Part shown: piece after piece, positions 37,386 through 47,701 of the stretch
Position numbering within the stretch: position 1 is the stretch's first letter
Layout of the letters: each line of letters begins with the position of its first letter
From: Phormidium tenue FACHB-886
GTDB lineage: Bacteria; Cyanobacteriota; Cyanobacteriia; Elainellales; Elainellaceae
Assembly (NCBI RefSeq): GCF_014764505.1
Contig: NZ_JACXWX010000001.1
Coordinates: 1-64,000, forward strand
Direction: 5' to 3'
DNA length: 64,000 nucleotides
The notes under the pieces: generated by a model
The model's input: only the letters and a program-made list of their open reading frames with translations
Database searches by the model: none
What the model was told of the DNA's origin: nothing
Made by a program: the position numbers and the translations under genes

Positions 37386-37781
37386 ATGAGTAACTTCATC
37401 TCTCAAACCTTCTCCAATCTGTTTTCCTTTTTCAAGTCTTTTAAGGTAAAGCACTGCTTGGCGCTGCTGATGACTGGATTCTTAGTGTTTGGATTCGGTA
37501 TTCAGGCTGCCAATGCTGATGAAACCTTGGGAGAACGGTTCCGCGATAAGCTTGAGCAAACCGATCGCAGCACCGAAAGACCTAAGACAACGGGACAATT
37601 CAAGGATGAAGTGAGCGGTGATGTTCCTTTGAGTGAGCGGATCGAAAATACAGTCCGTGATTCGGCTGAAGCCTTTAGCCAGTTCGGCAAAGAATATTCC
37701 ACCGGCGCGAAAGAGAGCGCTCGTAGTGTTACCGAGAAAGCGGCTGAAGCAGGCAACAAAGTATCTGATACGGTCCGCTAG
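37386..37781 (+). CDS. Small exported helical protein
   Basis: This 131-residue protein has a signal-like N-terminus (HCLALLMTGFLVFGFGIQAANA, cut expected after ANA) and a mature part of polar helices with S-E-R-I-E-N-T-V-R-D-S-A-E and K-E-S-A-R-S-V-T-E-K motifs, as in stress-related apolipoprotein-like or LEA-like proteins. AAGGGAG lies nine bases before ATG 37386, which favours it over ATG 37380. Function unknown; a terminator follows. Confidence 0.72.
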   Translation: MSNFISQTFSNLFSFFKSFKVKHCLALLMTGFLVFGFGIQAANADETLGERFRDKLEQTDRSTERPKTTGQFKDEVSGDVPLSERIENTVRDSAEAFSQFGKEYSTGAKESARSVTEKAAEAGNKVSDTVR

Positions 37782-37803
37782 ATCGATCTAATTTTTAATT
37801 GAT

Positions 37804-37835
37804 AAGCCCTCCGATGCAAGTGCATCGGAGGGCTT
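37804..37835 (+). terminator. Terminator after the exported small protein
   Basis: A 15-bp perfect stem (37804-37818 with 37821-37835) followed by CATTTTTG. Confidence 0.8.
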
Positions 37836-38423
37836 CATTTTTGAGGGTGTTTATCTCCTGTAGTGTTCAAGTTCACGGCGCGGCAGGCTTCCCTATTGCT
37901 ACGGCGCTACGCACCTAGATTAAATTCTTTTTGTATAAAAGGTTTGTCCTAGCGTATGCACGAGCGCTATCCATACGGCTTTACCAGTGTGAAAGCTGAA
38001 TCCACAATATCTGTTCCAGTTTCCAGTCTTATAGTGCTTCGTTTAAAGTAGAACCAAATTATTTCTTGACCACCCTGCTCCAGCCAGCTCTCAAGAAATA
38101 ACTTATAGTCTGTGTAAGCTCACTGTAGCTACAACAAGAGGTTTAATAGCGAAAGCCAAGAAAGTCAATGCGTCGCTGATAAGCAGTTTAGCCGCCGTGT
38201 TGATTTCTGCATCTAGCTTCTAGAATTAGATGGCTTGCAAGTACCTCCATTCAATCTGTATACAAAAGGCAATGATCTCTTTAAGCAAGAGGGATGACAC
38301 CTGCACGTGGTTAGCTTGGTTTAAGAGGGCTGTGCTAGTTACAAAAATTTGCTGCCCCTATTTATTAGAGACAGCAGGAATCACTCAGTCTAGAGTAAAT
38401 GGCGGATGAAGTTTGCGAATGTT
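37836..38423. other. 590-bp gene-free stretch
   Basis: Between convergent genes; I see no gene, RNA or clear repeat here. Confidence 0.4.
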
Positions 38424-39002
38424 CTAAGAGGGGTTTACCGTGGGTTGGTTAGTGGAGTCAGAATGCGGAGCCAGAGACAGCATTACTCTGGAAACACCGC
38501 TCATCAAAACGCTAGCGCCGACCAATGTGCCAATTAGCCAGGGTGCATTAAAGGGATATTGAAACAGAATGATGCCGCCCAACAGAAGCGTAATCAAAGC
38601 ATTGCCCAAAAGCCAAGCCCAGTTTTGCTGCGGGCGGAGGCGTAGCGCCAAAATTAGTTCAAATACACCTTCTGTTAGCAAGAAGCTGCCCAATAAAAGC
38701 GTCAGAGTCAAAACACCACCTAGCGGATTAGCAAATAGCATAATCCCTGTTGCAACATACAGAACCCCCAACAGGAGTTTCCAAACAAAACCGCCTTGCT
38801 CACGGGTTTGGAATGCATAAACCAGCTTAGCTCCACCTGCCGAAATTAAGATCAACGAAATCCAAGATTCAACTACGATCGTTGAAGTGATTGGCAGCGC
38901 GATCGCTAAGACACCCAACACAGCTAGAATTATGCCTATCCAAATCGAGTTATTGCGACTCGTTCTGATATCTTTCACCTCGGTAGGGGCATTGGTAGTC
39001 AT
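38424..39002 (-). CDS. HdeD-family (DUF308) membrane protein
   Basis: This 192-residue protein has six hydrophobic helices arranged as two DUF308 repeats, as in HdeD, an acid-stress membrane protein of enterobacteria. A conserved-looking feature is G-I-M-L-F-A-N-P-L-G in the middle. Function in cyanobacteria is unknown. Confidence 0.82.
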   Translation of the reverse strand: MTTNAPTEVKDIRTSRNNSIWIGIILAVLGVLAIALPITSTIVVESWISLILISAGGAKLVYAFQTREQGGFVWKLLLGVLYVATGIMLFANPLGGVLTLTLLLGSFLLTEGVFELILALRLRPQQNWAWLLGNALITLLLGGIILFQYPFNAPWLIGTLVGASVLMSGVSRVMLSLAPHSDSTNQPTVNPS

Positions 39003-39159
39003 CCTAAGTCTCCTTTAGATCAGTAAGCTTCATTACCACGCTAAGAAGTTTTCCAGTCTCTGAGTAGGACCTTAAGATATACTCTTTGCCGAACTGGATA
39101 TGTATCCTAGCTTCTATTGAAGAAAGACATTTGCAACAAATTTCGCCTTGCGATAGCTT

Positions 39160-40266
39160 TTACTGCCAGTGCTGGTCGATCTTCACGCTCCGGCTCTCCA
39201 TGGCTTGTTCAAACAGAGGAGTTGGCAACACTTGTTCAACTGCCCAAACGCCCGGCTGATTCACTTTGCCCAACAGCATCAGTTCAGCTAGGCTGCCTGT
39301 GCCATATCCCACTGCCACTGCCGTATTCTCATGAAGAAACGTTGAAACATAGCGTGCAGGTTCTCCTGCCTTTTTGCCTGTCACTTCAGCCCGCATCACC
39401 ACCCCAATGCCGCTAAAGCGATCGGTCACTGCCGTCATGCCATAGCTTACTCTGGATAGAAACTCAACCACGTTCGGGCTTTGCACAACCTTGGCAGGCA
39501 TTCTTGCCATCATTGCCGTTAGAACGCTGTAAAAGTCTGGCGCAGAGCCAAACTTCACAATGACAGACTGAGCCGGAAAACTATCTGCTAGCGTGATCGT
39601 CTCAGGCATATCAAACCAATAAACGCCTGTACGCCCAAACGGTTTCGGAAAATCAATCGCTTCGCGCCCCGTGTAAGGCTTGATCGTCTGCCAGCGCCCG
39701 TCTAGCCACACGTCAAACGGGTTCTGCAATCCCAAAAAGGTGGTTCGCATCACGGTAACACCTGCCCCGCCTGATCCAGCCACCACATAGCTGAGGTGAA
39801 TCTTCTCTAAGCTATCGCTATCTAGCTGCTCCACAGCCTGACGCACCATGCTGTTGGAAATACCCGGAAAAACGCCAGAGTTGATAATTGCAGTCACACC
39901 TGCAGCTTGAGCGGCTTCCCGTAAGGATAAAGCCTTGCGCGTAAAGCTGCGATCGTCGCTGACATCGACATAGTTCACGCCCTGCTCAATGCAAAGCCGG
40001 ATCACCTGATCATCGCGGTAGCGAAACGGCCCTGCACAGTGAATCACCAAATCCGCCGATGCGATCGCTTCCGCGACACGCTGACGATCGTTTAAATTGA
40101 GCGCCAGAAACTCTACACCGTTACCCAACTGAACACGCCAATTCTCTTCTATATCAGCCGTGCGTCCGGTAATCGTAATTTTAGCATCCGTATGCAGCAA
40201 CAGATCGGCAGCAACACTACTGCCTATCCGCCCTCGACCCCCTAAAATTAGAACTCGTCCTGTCAT
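39160..40266 (-). CDS. Saccharopine-dehydrogenase-like NAD(P)-binding protein
   Basis: This 368-residue protein starts with a Rossmann fold (VLILGGRGRIGSSVAADLLL) of the saccharopine dehydrogenase NADP-binding family and has H-C-A-G-P-F and N-S-G-V-F-P-G motifs. The C-terminal part is the catalytic/substrate-binding domain of this group. Substrate is unknown. It lies on the same strand as crtO, 218 bp downstream of its end. Confidence 0.78.
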   Translation of the reverse strand: MTGRVLILGGRGRIGSSVAADLLLHTDAKITITGRTADIEENWRVQLGNGVEFLALNLNDRQRVAEAIASADLVIHCAGPFRYRDDQVIRLCIEQGVNYVDVSDDRSFTRKALSLREAAQAAGVTAIINSGVFPGISNSMVRQAVEQLDSDSLEKIHLSYVVAGSGGAGVTVMRTTFLGLQNPFDVWLDGRWQTIKPYTGREAIDFPKPFGRTGVYWFDMPETITLADSFPAQSVIVKFGSAPDFYSVLTAMMARMPAKVVQSPNVVEFLSRVSYGMTAVTDRFSGIGVVMRAEVTGKKAGEPARYVSTFLHENTAVAVGYGTGSLAELMLLGKVNQPGVWAVEQVLPTPLFEQAMESRSVKIDQHWQ

Positions 40267-40483
40267 AAAACACTCTCGAATGAGATATTAAATGTTGAGC
40301 TTTGAAGGTCATACCTTCAGGAACAACTTTCGCAGCTCATTGAGATTTGCTGTTTTACAGTGCTTGATTTAGCTAGAACCGCCTGGAAATCATGCCTTAG
40401 CACAACCCTCAAACAATCTGTAATCCACACAATCACCCGTTGAGATAACACAATACACTGGATTGCCCAGTTAATGGATTTAG

Positions 40484-42178
40484 TTAGGATCCCTTAAAAA
40501 CAGCTCCTACTGTAGACTTCACTGAGTCACGAGCATCCTTAAACACCTGGGCGAATGACTGCTGCGATCGTAAAAAGACGCGAGCACAGTTCCGACCCGG
40601 CATTCCAGAAATTGAGCCACCTGGATGTGTCCCGGCTCCTGTTAAATACAGCCCTTCAATTGGTGTTTCGTAGTTGGCTAGCTCCGGCAACGGACGGAAG
40701 AGAATCATCTGCTCCAGAGTCATATCAATGTGATAGTAGTTGCCGTTGTATGAGCCTAGCCTTGCTCCTAGCTCAGCAGGGCTTTCGACTCGTCGAGCAA
40801 TCACTGCATTTTTCACATTGGGCGCATATTCAGCTAGCTTATCCATAACGCGATCGGCAACTTTATTCTTTAGCTCGTCTGTCCAGCCGGTGTCGTTCAT
40901 GCCAGTTCCTTCTAAACCGGCAATTCTGTAGGGAGCAAAGAACTCGATCCAGAGCGTGTGCTTGCCCTCTGGAGCCATCGAGGGGTCAAGCATCGTCGGC
41001 ACAACCACATACATCGACGGATCAGCATCAGGGATTTTGCCTATACTAGGGTCGTGATGTGCTATTTCCACTTGTTTAACTGAATCGGCAATCAATACGG
41101 AGCCAATCAGATAGTCGTCTTGATGCTGGTGATGTTCAAATCTTGGCGGCTCCGACAGCGCGCAGTCGATCTTCAAGATAGTTTCATTATTGTTCACAAT
41201 GCGGCGATCGAGCCGTTCGCGCAAGTCTGGGTCGGCTGAGTCCACATCGCCTTGATCTATCAGCTGCAAGAACAACCGCCTAGCATCAATGTTAGAGATG
41301 ACGCCCCGCTTTGCCCGATATTCTGTGCCGCCTGCAACCCGTACCCCAACCGCTCGACCGTCATCTACCAGCACTTTCTCAACCTGCTGGTCGGTCAACA
41401 CTTTGCCACCCAAAGACTGCACTAGGTTAACCAATGCCTGCGTCAGCGCTCCTGTGCCACCACGCGGTCTCGCCATACCGGGGTCGTGGCGCATTCCCAT
41501 CATGATCGCGCCAATCGAAAGGTTTTTCTGGCTAGGCGGCGCGCCCAGTTCAGATGCTAGTCGGGCTAGGGGCGCTTTGAGAAACTCTGAATCAAACTGC
41601 TCGTTTAGCATGTCTTCAGCGCTGCTCAACATCGTCCGCAATAGATCCAGCGTCTTATTAGAGAGCCCTACAACGGAAAATAAATCTTTTAGCTTAGGAA
41701 GATCGTAGTTCCCAAGGATATCAATCACCGATTTCGGCGGTGCATTAAAGATAGGAATAATGCCGCGCAAGAGACGCTGCCAGTAATCAGTAAACTCTGC
41801 GTATTTTTGAGCATCTCGTGGGCTATATCGGGCAATTTCTGCACAGGTTTTTTCCAGGGACTTATGCGCTAGAAAATACTTTCCATCCGGGTGAGGGCAA
41901 AATACGACCGGATCGCAGGGAAGATACTCCAGACCATATTTTGTTAGCTCTAGCTCTTCTACTACCGGACCTAAATGAATAAATTCATGATCGATCGCGC
42001 AAAGGTTGAACTTAAAGCCAGGAGCCTCTTCCGGCATACTCTCTTCGGTCGTCGCTGCACCACCAGGAACAGGACGCTTTTCTAGTAAGAGAACGCTGTA
42101 GCCTTCCTTAAGCAGATATGCTGCACAAACTAATCCGTTGTGCCCTGCTCCAATAATAACAACGTCGTACTCTTGCAT
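40484..42178 (-). CDS. crtO: CrtO-type carotene ketolase
   Basis: This 564-residue flavoprotein has the phytoene-desaturase-like FAD motif V-I-I-G-A-G-H-N-G-L-V-C-A-A-Y at the N-terminus, the G-G-T-G-A-L-T-Q-A segment and the C-terminal Y-L-T-G-A-G-T-H-P-G-G-S-I-S-G-M-P-G-R. Length and layout match CrtO, which makes echinenone or canthaxanthin from beta-carotene. Echinenone is needed by the orange carotenoid protein. A generic NAD(P)/FAD oxidoreductase is the alternative. Confidence 0.8.
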   Translation of the reverse strand: MQEYDVVIIGAGHNGLVCAAYLLKEGYSVLLLEKRPVPGGAATTEESMPEEAPGFKFNLCAIDHEFIHLGPVVEELELTKYGLEYLPCDPVVFCPHPDGKYFLAHKSLEKTCAEIARYSPRDAQKYAEFTDYWQRLLRGIIPIFNAPPKSVIDILGNYDLPKLKDLFSVVGLSNKTLDLLRTMLSSAEDMLNEQFDSEFLKAPLARLASELGAPPSQKNLSIGAIMMGMRHDPGMARPRGGTGALTQALVNLVQSLGGKVLTDQQVEKVLVDDGRAVGVRVAGGTEYRAKRGVISNIDARRLFLQLIDQGDVDSADPDLRERLDRRIVNNNETILKIDCALSEPPRFEHHQHQDDYLIGSVLIADSVKQVEIAHHDPSIGKIPDADPSMYVVVPTMLDPSMAPEGKHTLWIEFFAPYRIAGLEGTGMNDTGWTDELKNKVADRVMDKLAEYAPNVKNAVIARRVESPAELGARLGSYNGNYYHIDMTLEQMILFRPLPELANYETPIEGLYLTGAGTHPGGSISGMPGRNCARVFLRSQQSFAQVFKDARDSVKSTVGAVFKGS

Positions 42179-42423
42179 TGCACAGCCCTAAAATTCTAGA
42201 AATAAAGTCTCCTCCTAAAGTAGAAAACTAGCGCCGACCTAGCCTCTTTCTAAAGGGATGGATCGACCTGTATAAATCTATATAAAAATAGCTGAAAACT
42301 GCCTGCACTAATCTTTGTAAAACTAAGCCAGGTTGAAATTTAGAGACATTCCTCCTGGTAGACAACAAACCTTTGATGTGCCTGCTACAGTTTAGTGTCA
42401 GTTCTACTGAGCACGAAAAACGA

Positions 42424-42885
42424 ATGAAACCGAGTCAGAGCCAGCCTAGCTTTCTGGGTCGAAACAAGGAGATTTTACGGGGTGTGCTAGCGGTTGCCAT
42501 CATCATTGTTGGTATTACCCACTTCACCCATCCTGATCAATATGCGCGGATTGTACCGCCACAGCTACCTGCGCCTGTTTCACTCGTCTACATCAGCGGC
42601 GTTTTTGAAATTCTAGGGGGAATTGGGCTGGTGATTCCATTCGTCAGCGTTGCTGCTGCTTGGGGGTTGATCGCTCTGTTCATCGCTGTATTTCCCGCTA
42701 ATATCAATCAGGCGATCAACAGCATTCCGATCGACGGTATCCCCCACCACCCCCTGCTCTACTGGTTCCGGCTGCCGTTCCAAGCTGTATTGATCGCTTG
42801 GGCATGGTGGTATACCAGAAAGCCAGAAGAGCAGCTAGGTGCTGAGCAGGTTGCAGCCGAGCTTGAATCACAGCTCAATCGGTGA
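42424..42885 (+). CDS. DoxX-family membrane protein
   Basis: This 153-residue protein has four hydrophobic helices with the DoxX-like pattern G-I-T-H-F-T-H-P-D and S-G-V-F-E-I-L-G-G-I-G-L. The ATG at 42424 is chosen because the first helix follows shortly; the upstream reading is unlike the family. It converges on the glutathione reductase gene with a 5-bp gap. Confidence 0.75.
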   Translation: MKPSQSQPSFLGRNKEILRGVLAVAIIIVGITHFTHPDQYARIVPPQLPAPVSLVYISGVFEILGGIGLVIPFVSVAAAWGLIALFIAVFPANINQAINSIPIDGIPHHPLLYWFRLPFQAVLIAWAWWYTRKPEEQLGAEQVAAELESQLNR

Positions 42886-42890
42886 ATACA

Positions 42891-44231
42891 TTATTCAAAG
42901 AATTCTTCTGCTGAGGTGGGATGAATTCCAAGCGTATGATCAATATCTTGTTTGGAAATCCCTTGTTTCAGCGCTAGCACCATTCCCTGGATAATTTCTG
43001 CTGATTGTTCTCCTACTAAGTGAATTCCTAAAATCTCACCAGATTGGCGCAGGAAGACGCGCTTAAATAAAGCAGGTTTTGGCGATTCACTCAGTCGGTC
43101 ATACAGCGAACGAAATTCAATTCGATCGCAGTCGATCGCTTCTGCCCCATAGCGTTCTCGCGCTTGAGCTTCAGTCATTCCCACGGTTGCTGCTTCCGGA
43201 CGGGCAAAGACTGCAGAAGGAACAGACGCATAATCTAACTTGTACGGCTGATTGCCAAAAACGGTATCGGCAAAGGCACGGCCTTCGGCACGGACAGCCG
43301 GCGTTAGTGGCAGCCGATTGGTGCAATCCCCAGCAGCATAAATATTTGCCTGACTGGTGCGGCTGTATTCATCAACGGCGATCGCCTTTCCCTCTAGTTC
43401 TACACCCGCCTGCTCCAAGTTCAACGCCTCTAAGTTGGGAGTCCGTCCGGTTGCACAGAGAATTGCATCGACCTCTAGCGTTTCTGAACAGTCTCCTTCT
43501 AAAACCATTTGCAATCCGTTGGCAGACTGCCGAATCTCTTTTGCAGTCGTGTTGCAGAGAATGCGGATGCCACGCTGAGTCAGTCCCTGGTACACCGTTT
43601 GACTGAGGTCTTGGTCAAACCCGGTCAAAATGCAATCCTCCTGATTCATAAGCGTTACTGTAGCGCCAAGAGCCCGCAGCGTACTGCCAAACTCAACGCC
43701 AATATAACCTCCGCCTAGAATACCGAGGCGGGAAGGCAGCGATCGCAGCCCAAACATTTCACGTGAAGTTAGCGCCTGCTCAATCCCAGGAATTTTGGGT
43801 TTGATCGGCATACCGCCTACCGCAATCAAAAATTTGTCTGCCGTCACTTTACGGCTGTCTATTTCCACCGCATGAGCCTCTAAGAAACTTGCTTGGCCCA
43901 TAATCAGGTCAATTCCAGCATCTGTCAGCGCCTGCCGTTGCGACTGATGTATCCGATCGATCTCACGGTTGCGATTCTCCACAAACTGCTGCCAGTTGAA
44001 CTGCACCGACTCTATAGACCAGCCATAGTGGGGCGCATCTGCAAACGCTTGGGCAAAATCAGCTGCGTACACCATTAGTTTCTTAGGAACACAGCCCCGA
44101 TTAATGCAAACGCCCCCTAGCTGCTCTCGCTCAACGATCGCCACTTTTGCCCCATAGGCAGCAGCTTGTTTGGCAGCAGCTAGTCCTGCCGAACCTGCAC
44201 CAATCACCACAAGGTCATAATCGTAAGCCAT
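42891..44231 (-). CDS. gor: Glutathione reductase
   Basis: The 446 residues match glutathione-disulfide reductase. The FAD motif V-I-G-A-G-S-A-G-L-A, the redox pair in G-G-V-C-I-N-R-G-C-V-P-K-K, the NADPH fold G-I-L-G-G-G-Y-I-G-V-E-F and the C-terminal G-I-H-P-T-S-A-E-E are present. It keeps glutathione reduced with NADPH. ATG 44231 has a GGGGATA site just upstream; ATG 44243 is the alternative. Confidence 0.93.
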   Translation of the reverse strand: MAYDYDLVVIGAGSAGLAAAKQAAAYGAKVAIVEREQLGGVCINRGCVPKKLMVYAADFAQAFADAPHYGWSIESVQFNWQQFVENRNREIDRIHQSQRQALTDAGIDLIMGQASFLEAHAVEIDSRKVTADKFLIAVGGMPIKPKIPGIEQALTSREMFGLRSLPSRLGILGGGYIGVEFGSTLRALGATVTLMNQEDCILTGFDQDLSQTVYQGLTQRGIRILCNTTAKEIRQSANGLQMVLEGDCSETLEVDAILCATGRTPNLEALNLEQAGVELEGKAIAVDEYSRTSQANIYAAGDCTNRLPLTPAVRAEGRAFADTVFGNQPYKLDYASVPSAVFARPEAATVGMTEAQARERYGAEAIDCDRIEFRSLYDRLSESPKPALFKRVFLRQSGEILGIHLVGEQSAEIIQGMVLALKQGISKQDIDHTLGIHPTSAEEFFE

Positions 44232-44347
44232 GCCTATCCCCATTCTCTGTTACCAGGGACACTCTAGGCGCTTAAGATACTTTGTACCCACTATCTGAGG
44301 TGAGAAAGTTCGTCTTTTATAGTTGTCATGATCACACTTAGTCCAAA

Positions 44348-45340
44348 TTATCGATTCCCCAACTTCTTAAGTTTTCCTGTTGTACTCTGCAGGGACAACC
44401 GCAAAAGCTTTAGCTTGGTCAAGGGCTGAATCGTTGCAGTATATTCAGATTTGTGATCGAAGAAATCATTAACATCTTCAAGAATAGTTTTTAGCTTAGG
44501 CACGATCGATTCAGCTCGATATTCTTCAAGAACATGATCAGACAAAGACATTGACGTACTTTGAACTGCTCTCAAAATCCGTCTGATATCGTGCATCTTG
44601 GAGTATCCAGCAATTTTTTGGCAGTTGAAGCCGGGATCGAGATAGTCAGAAAGCCCCCCGTTGACGCTAGAGAAGACCTGACAGCCACATGCCAAAGCTT
44701 CCATTGGCTGTAGCCCAAAGCCTTCAGTTACCTTTTGCTGTGCCCAATACTCAGCAGAATCATAAAGATAAACTTTGGCCCGATTGAATAATCCTGGCAA
44801 GTCCTCCACATAAGAGCGCACGACTTCAACTTGGCACTGAAGCTGTAGGGCTGGAATCAGTTCTTGTAGCAGATAAGTAGAAGATTTACGGGCTTGCACC
44901 AGCACATCAATGTCGCGATCGCCCCCTTGATTGTGAAACTCCTTAGAGATCTCGTTCGGTAAATAGTAAATCAGGGAGTGGGGTGCTTGCTGCCCCCAGT
45001 AGCCTAATGAATTGCGGCTGACGGTCACAATTGGGATATCGGCAGGCAACGAAAAGCCATATCCTGCGCTATGGGCATGATAGATAATATTGTGCGATCG
45101 CAGCTTGGCAACCAGCTTCGGAATATCAAACCCCCAGCTAATCACAAAGATGGCATTCTGCAGGTCAGGCTGTTGCAAAACATCGTCTAAATACGGCTTG
45201 TCTTTTTCTCGCTGGCGGTAGGTCACTACTTCAGCATCACAGACTTGTTGAGCCAGCCCAAAGGTTTTAAGTTCTGCCCACAAGCCGCCACAGGCAAACC
45301 TGCCGTCTGTTCCAGGAACCAGAAAGTAGAGTTTCCGCAT
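44348..45340 (-). CDS. Glycosyltransferase, family-1-like
   Basis: This 330-residue protein has a GT-B fold, with the nucleotide-sugar-binding pattern E-G-F-G-L-Q-P-M-E-A-L-A-C-G-C-Q-V-F-S-S near the C-terminal half. The N-terminal domain begins KLYFLVPGTDGRFACGGLWA. Acceptor and donor are unknown; a role in cell-surface polysaccharide is likely. The ATG at 45340 starts the domain directly. Confidence 0.75.
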   Translation of the reverse strand: MRKLYFLVPGTDGRFACGGLWAELKTFGLAQQVCDAEVVTYRQREKDKPYLDDVLQQPDLQNAIFVISWGFDIPKLVAKLRSHNIIYHAHSAGYGFSLPADIPIVTVSRNSLGYWGQQAPHSLIYYLPNEISKEFHNQGGDRDIDVLVQARKSSTYLLQELIPALQLQCQVEVVRSYVEDLPGLFNRAKVYLYDSAEYWAQQKVTEGFGLQPMEALACGCQVFSSVNGGLSDYLDPGFNCQKIAGYSKMHDIRRILRAVQSTSMSLSDHVLEEYRAESIVPKLKTILEDVNDFFDHKSEYTATIQPLTKLKLLRLSLQSTTGKLKKLGNR

Positions 45341-45437
45341 CAATGCTGCTCCAATCGGCAATTCTCAATCATCTTAGAACAGGGCTGTCGCAAACAGGGC
45401 CGCCGCAAGTTTTGCGATCGCCCCCCTGCAAACGCCC

Positions 45438-46361
45438 TTACAGGCAGCGCATCGCAGTCACTACCTGCTGCGACACGAACGGCAACATCGCCTCATTGCG
45501 GCTTTGTCCTTCCGTAAACACAACCAGGAGATAAGGGCGGCAACCCGGAATCTCAATATATGCCGCATCATGACGGACTTGGCTCGTTTCTCCTGCTTTG
45601 GACCATAGCCGCGCCGTTGGCGGCAGTCCTGCTCCCAAGAAGCCATTCACCTGATTATTCACATCAGCCTGCAGTGCTGCTGGATCGAGGCGCCGCTGCA
45701 TCAGCGCCATCATCGCCTGCGAGCGCTCTGAGGACACAGTAACGCCTCCCACAACGCTATGCAGCAATTTAGCGGTGGCATTGGTGGTCAGCCTATTACA
45801 GTTTTCCAGCCGATCGCCCAAAAAGGCTCGCTCGCGTCCGTAGGCTCCATCACACCAAGTCTTTTGATTGACGTTGATCGGGGCAAACTCTGCCCAGCCC
45901 AGTGCTTGAAAATAGCGATTGACAATATTGCGCTGCGTCTTCCAGGTTTCCAACGGGGCGGGCGGCAGGTCTGGTCCGCTAGTGGTGCCAGTCAGCACAT
46001 CCACTATCAGGCTAGTTGCATCGTTGCTAGAGTTCACAATCATATCCCGGACAGCCCGATCGAGTTCTGCGGAAGGAGTAATCATGGCTTTTTCCAACCA
46101 CTCCTGCACTGCCACCAAATAAAATAGCTTTACCACGCTGGCAGGATAAATCGGCTGATCGCCGCGATAAGCAAAGCCGCGCATGCCATACTTCCAAAAA
46201 TCTTCTGCCGTCAGCGCACCGCCTGTATTCACGGGAACAGGCTCATCGTAAACCAGCCAGGTTAAGGCAATTTGGGTCGGCAGCAGCGGAAACTGTGCCC
46301 AAGTTGCCTTGAGGATGCGATCGCCCCAGTCGTCGAGCTGTGGATCGGGGTGGAAAAACAT
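45438..46361 (-). CDS. Class-A beta-lactamase-like serine hydrolase
   Basis: This 307-residue protein has the three motifs of penicillin-binding serine hydrolases: S-V-V-K with the catalytic Ser and Lys, S-S-N as the SxN motif, and K-A-G in the position of KTG. No signal peptide is obvious. It may act on peptidoglycan or as a carboxypeptidase/esterase. It is divergent from the NlpC/P60 gene, 38 bp apart. Confidence 0.82.
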   Translation of the reverse strand: MFFHPDPQLDDWGDRILKATWAQFPLLPTQIALTWLVYDEPVPVNTGGALTAEDFWKYGMRGFAYRGDQPIYPASVVKLFYLVAVQEWLEKAMITPSAELDRAVRDMIVNSSNDATSLIVDVLTGTTSGPDLPPAPLETWKTQRNIVNRYFQALGWAEFAPINVNQKTWCDGAYGRERAFLGDRLENCNRLTTNATAKLLHSVVGGVTVSSERSQAMMALMQRRLDPAALQADVNNQVNGFLGAGLPPTARLWSKAGETSQVRHDAAYIEIPGCRPYLLVVFTEGQSRNEAMLPFVSQQVVTAMRCL

Positions 46362-46399
46362 AAAAAATCAGACTAATCCAGACCTATTATGGATCTAAG

Positions 46400-47188
46400 G
46401 TGACCCTCTTAAAGCCTTTCCGTACTCTTAGCTTCCTCTTTACTGCCGTGGTTTCCCTCGCTCAGCTACAAACAGCAATCGCTACAGGGCAGTCTTTAGA
46501 GTATCAATGTCAGGCAAACCTGAATCTGTATGAATTGCCAACGCTAGAAGGACTGGCAACGCAAGCGGTTGCAGGGCGGCAATTGCGAATTGAAGTGGCA
46601 GCGGTGGGAGAAGCACCTAAAGAAGCGCCTACATTAAAGGGACAGGCAGTTTGGGTACGGCTTTGTGAAGATAGCTATCCGGGCTGGCTACCGTTGGAAG
46701 ATATAGATTTGATCGAAGAAGCAGAGGAAACTTATCAGCCAATCGTTCTGTCTGAGCCGGAGATCTGCGATCGGCTACCGCAGGTGATTGCCTTCACCCA
46801 AACAGCTTTGATGCAGCCCAACCGCTATCTTTGGGGCGGTACGGTAGGTCCAAACTATGACTGTTCTGGGCTAATGCAAACTGCTTTTGCCTCAGCAGGA
46901 ATTTGGATTCCTAGAGATGCCTATCAGCAAGAGGCGTTTATGCAGCCGATCGCGCTGTCAGAGCTGCTGCCTGGAGATCTGATTTTTTTTGGCACACCCG
47001 AAAAGGCTACGCATGTAGGGCTGCATTTAGGCGATCGCTACTACATTCACAGTTCCGGCAAAGACCAAGGGCGCAACGGCATAGGCATTGATTTGCTGTC
47101 GCAGGAGGGGGATGAGGTGAGCCAAGCATATTTTCGTCAGCTTCGTGGAGCAGGACGGGTCGTTAGGGTTTATCAACCAAACTCATAG
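46400..47188 (+). CDS. Exported NlpC/P60 peptidoglycan hydrolase with SH3 domain
   Basis: This 262-residue protein has a signal-like N-terminus, an SH3-type cell-wall-binding domain (about 35-120) and an NlpC/P60 domain with the catalytic Cys in Y-D-C-S-G-L-M-Q and the His in T-H-V-G-L-H-L-G. Such enzymes cut gamma-D-glutamyl-diaminopimelate bonds in cell-wall peptides. Start is a GTG at 46400. Confidence 0.88.
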   Translation: MTLLKPFRTLSFLFTAVVSLAQLQTAIATGQSLEYQCQANLNLYELPTLEGLATQAVAGRQLRIEVAAVGEAPKEAPTLKGQAVWVRLCEDSYPGWLPLEDIDLIEEAEETYQPIVLSEPEICDRLPQVIAFTQTALMQPNRYLWGGTVGPNYDCSGLMQTAFASAGIWIPRDAYQQEAFMQPIALSELLPGDLIFFGTPEKATHVGLHLGDRYYIHSSGKDQGRNGIGIDLLSQEGDEVSQAYFRQLRGAGRVVRVYQPNS

Positions 47189-47701
47189 CGAGCTATAGGC
47201 GCTGTAGCAGTGCAAGTTATGTAGCTTCACAAACACAAGTGGGTATGGAATTCTAGCTTCCATACCCACCTCTCGCCTAATTTTTATTCGTGCAGTTCCA
47301 TGTGTAGAGCGCTTTGTGCCACAACAGGGCTAAGCTGCCTAAGGTTAAACTGTTTCCTCTAATGCGCTTTTTCTAATGCATCATCAAAAATCTGTTTAAA
47401 AGTCAGAAAGGGCATCGACGACTGACCGTGTTTCGTCTCGATGCCCTCGCTGGTTCGCTCCTCACACGTATGTAAATATAGCAGAGGTCAGAGGATTTGT
47501 CATCCTTTTGGCGCAAGTATTAAATTGCTGTGACGAATAGTTCGTTAAAAACGGATAAATGAAGGTTATCTATAGCCAGTTCATGAAGCAGGTTAGAAAA
47601 GCTTTGTCTTTTCCTGATCTGCCTAGATTGCGCTGTATGAATGGATAAATGGAGTGCAGTCATCCCTATTGAGGGACGATCGCAGCGCAGGAGGATTCTG
47701 A
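47189..47701. other. 513-bp spacer with hairpins
   Basis: A 12-bp perfect stem at 47239-47250/47258-47269 probably ends the NlpC/P60 transcript. A second stem (GGGCATCGA/TCGATGCCC) lies near 47411-47446. No gene is convincing. Confidence 0.5.

Noticed and set aside
47411-47480. A CTCCTCACAC motif preceded by a stem-loop, similar to the Yfr1 small RNA
   Set aside because: Yfr1 needs a strong terminator hairpin right after the motif; only a weak 5-bp stem is present, and a 10-mer match can occur by chance.
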